Position numbers and translations under genes: made by a program
The notes under the pieces: generated by a model
Seen by the model: only the letters and a program-made list of their open reading frames with translations
What the model was told of the DNA's origin: nothing
Database searches by the model: none
Shown: positions 39,772-39,921 of the stretch, one piece after another
How the letters are laid out: the number at the start of each line of letters is the position of its first letter
Position numbering within the stretch: position 1 is the first letter of the stretch
Assembly: GCA_040755975.1 (NCBI GenBank)
Contig: JBFLZY010000018.1
Coordinates: 1-39,921, forward strand
Direction: 5' to 3'
DNA length: 39,921 nt
Source: JAIMBK01 sp040755975
GTDB taxonomy: Bacteria; Bacillota; Desulfotomaculia; Desulfotomaculales; Nap2-2B

Positions 39772-39874
39772 ACGGGAATTTATACTTTGTGCCTTAGCAC
39801 CAGTTTACGAAATAGCTCATCTCATTTTGCGAAACCTAGATTTATCAAGGGTTTCCGGTTCTAAAACGTAGCAC

Positions 39875-39921
39875 CTAAACAACGTACTCAGCCAGTTCAA
39901 GCGCCTCAAAAAGCTTTTTCT
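39875..39921 (-). CDS. Possible C-terminal end of a gene running off the right edge
   Basis: On the minus strand the last 47 bases read KKLFEALELAEYVV and a TAG stop. Too short to identify, and other frames are closed. It might be real because the codons look coding-like, but it cannot be assigned. 39772-39874 holds nothing recognisable. Confidence 0.25.
   Translation of the reverse strand, partial: KKLFEALELAEYVV

Overview
The window looks like a chromosomal segment of an anaerobic, endospore-forming, Gram-positive member of the Clostridia, most like the Desulfotomaculum/Pelotomaculum (Peptococcaceae) group. The evidence is a complete spoIIIAA-AH sporulation operon, an SspF-type small acid-soluble spore protein, a YabG-like fragment, an NfnAB-type flavin transhydrogenase, fairly GC-rich coding DNA with many GTG/TTG starts, and strong AAGGAGG-type ribosome binding sites. 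The genus assignment is inference from gene content and order.

Layout. 1-113 is the start of an spore-protein gene running off the left edge. 277-449 is a tRNA-Pro(GGG) with its promoter and terminator. 460-7142 is a minus-strand block read right to left: asp23-amaP-DUF2273-nusB from a clear promoter at 7114-7142, then a terminator, then nfnA-nfnB-xseA-folD. 7185-13191 is spoIIIAA to spoIIIAH followed by accB, with a possible sigma-E promoter at 13161-13191. 13289-17217 holds a CoA-disulfide reductase/rhodanese fusion (minus) and an acetyl-CoA synthetase-like ligase (plus). 17245-19970 has a CD1247-type zinc-ribbon protein and the aroQ-pepP-efp run. 20080-23639 has pmbA and tldD flanking a YabG N-terminal-like small gene and a DUF3243 gene.

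23784-39771 is a large type IV pilus region. A pilMNO set on the minus strand faces a plus-strand series: pilT, pilC, a sigma-70 family factor, a second pilMNO set, a PilP-like protein, a secretin N-domain protein without the outer-membrane barrel, pilB with tandem MshEN c-di-GMP-binding motifs, the major pilin, a PilX-like minor pilin, and a prepilin fused to an Ig-like segment and five beta-propeller-type repeats. The prepilin peptidase is not in the window.

The pilus region is the most interesting part. It combines a sigma factor inside the operon, two divergent alignment-complex sets, a secretin-like protein that apparently cannot form an outer-membrane channel, structured untranslated leaders ahead of pilT and pilA, a perfect Spo0A box in the divergent intergenic region, and a pilin-propeller fusion that may be a tip adhesin. 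REP-like palindromes fill the gap after the pilin. Start codons were chosen from ribosome binding sites, so several differ from the longest open frame.
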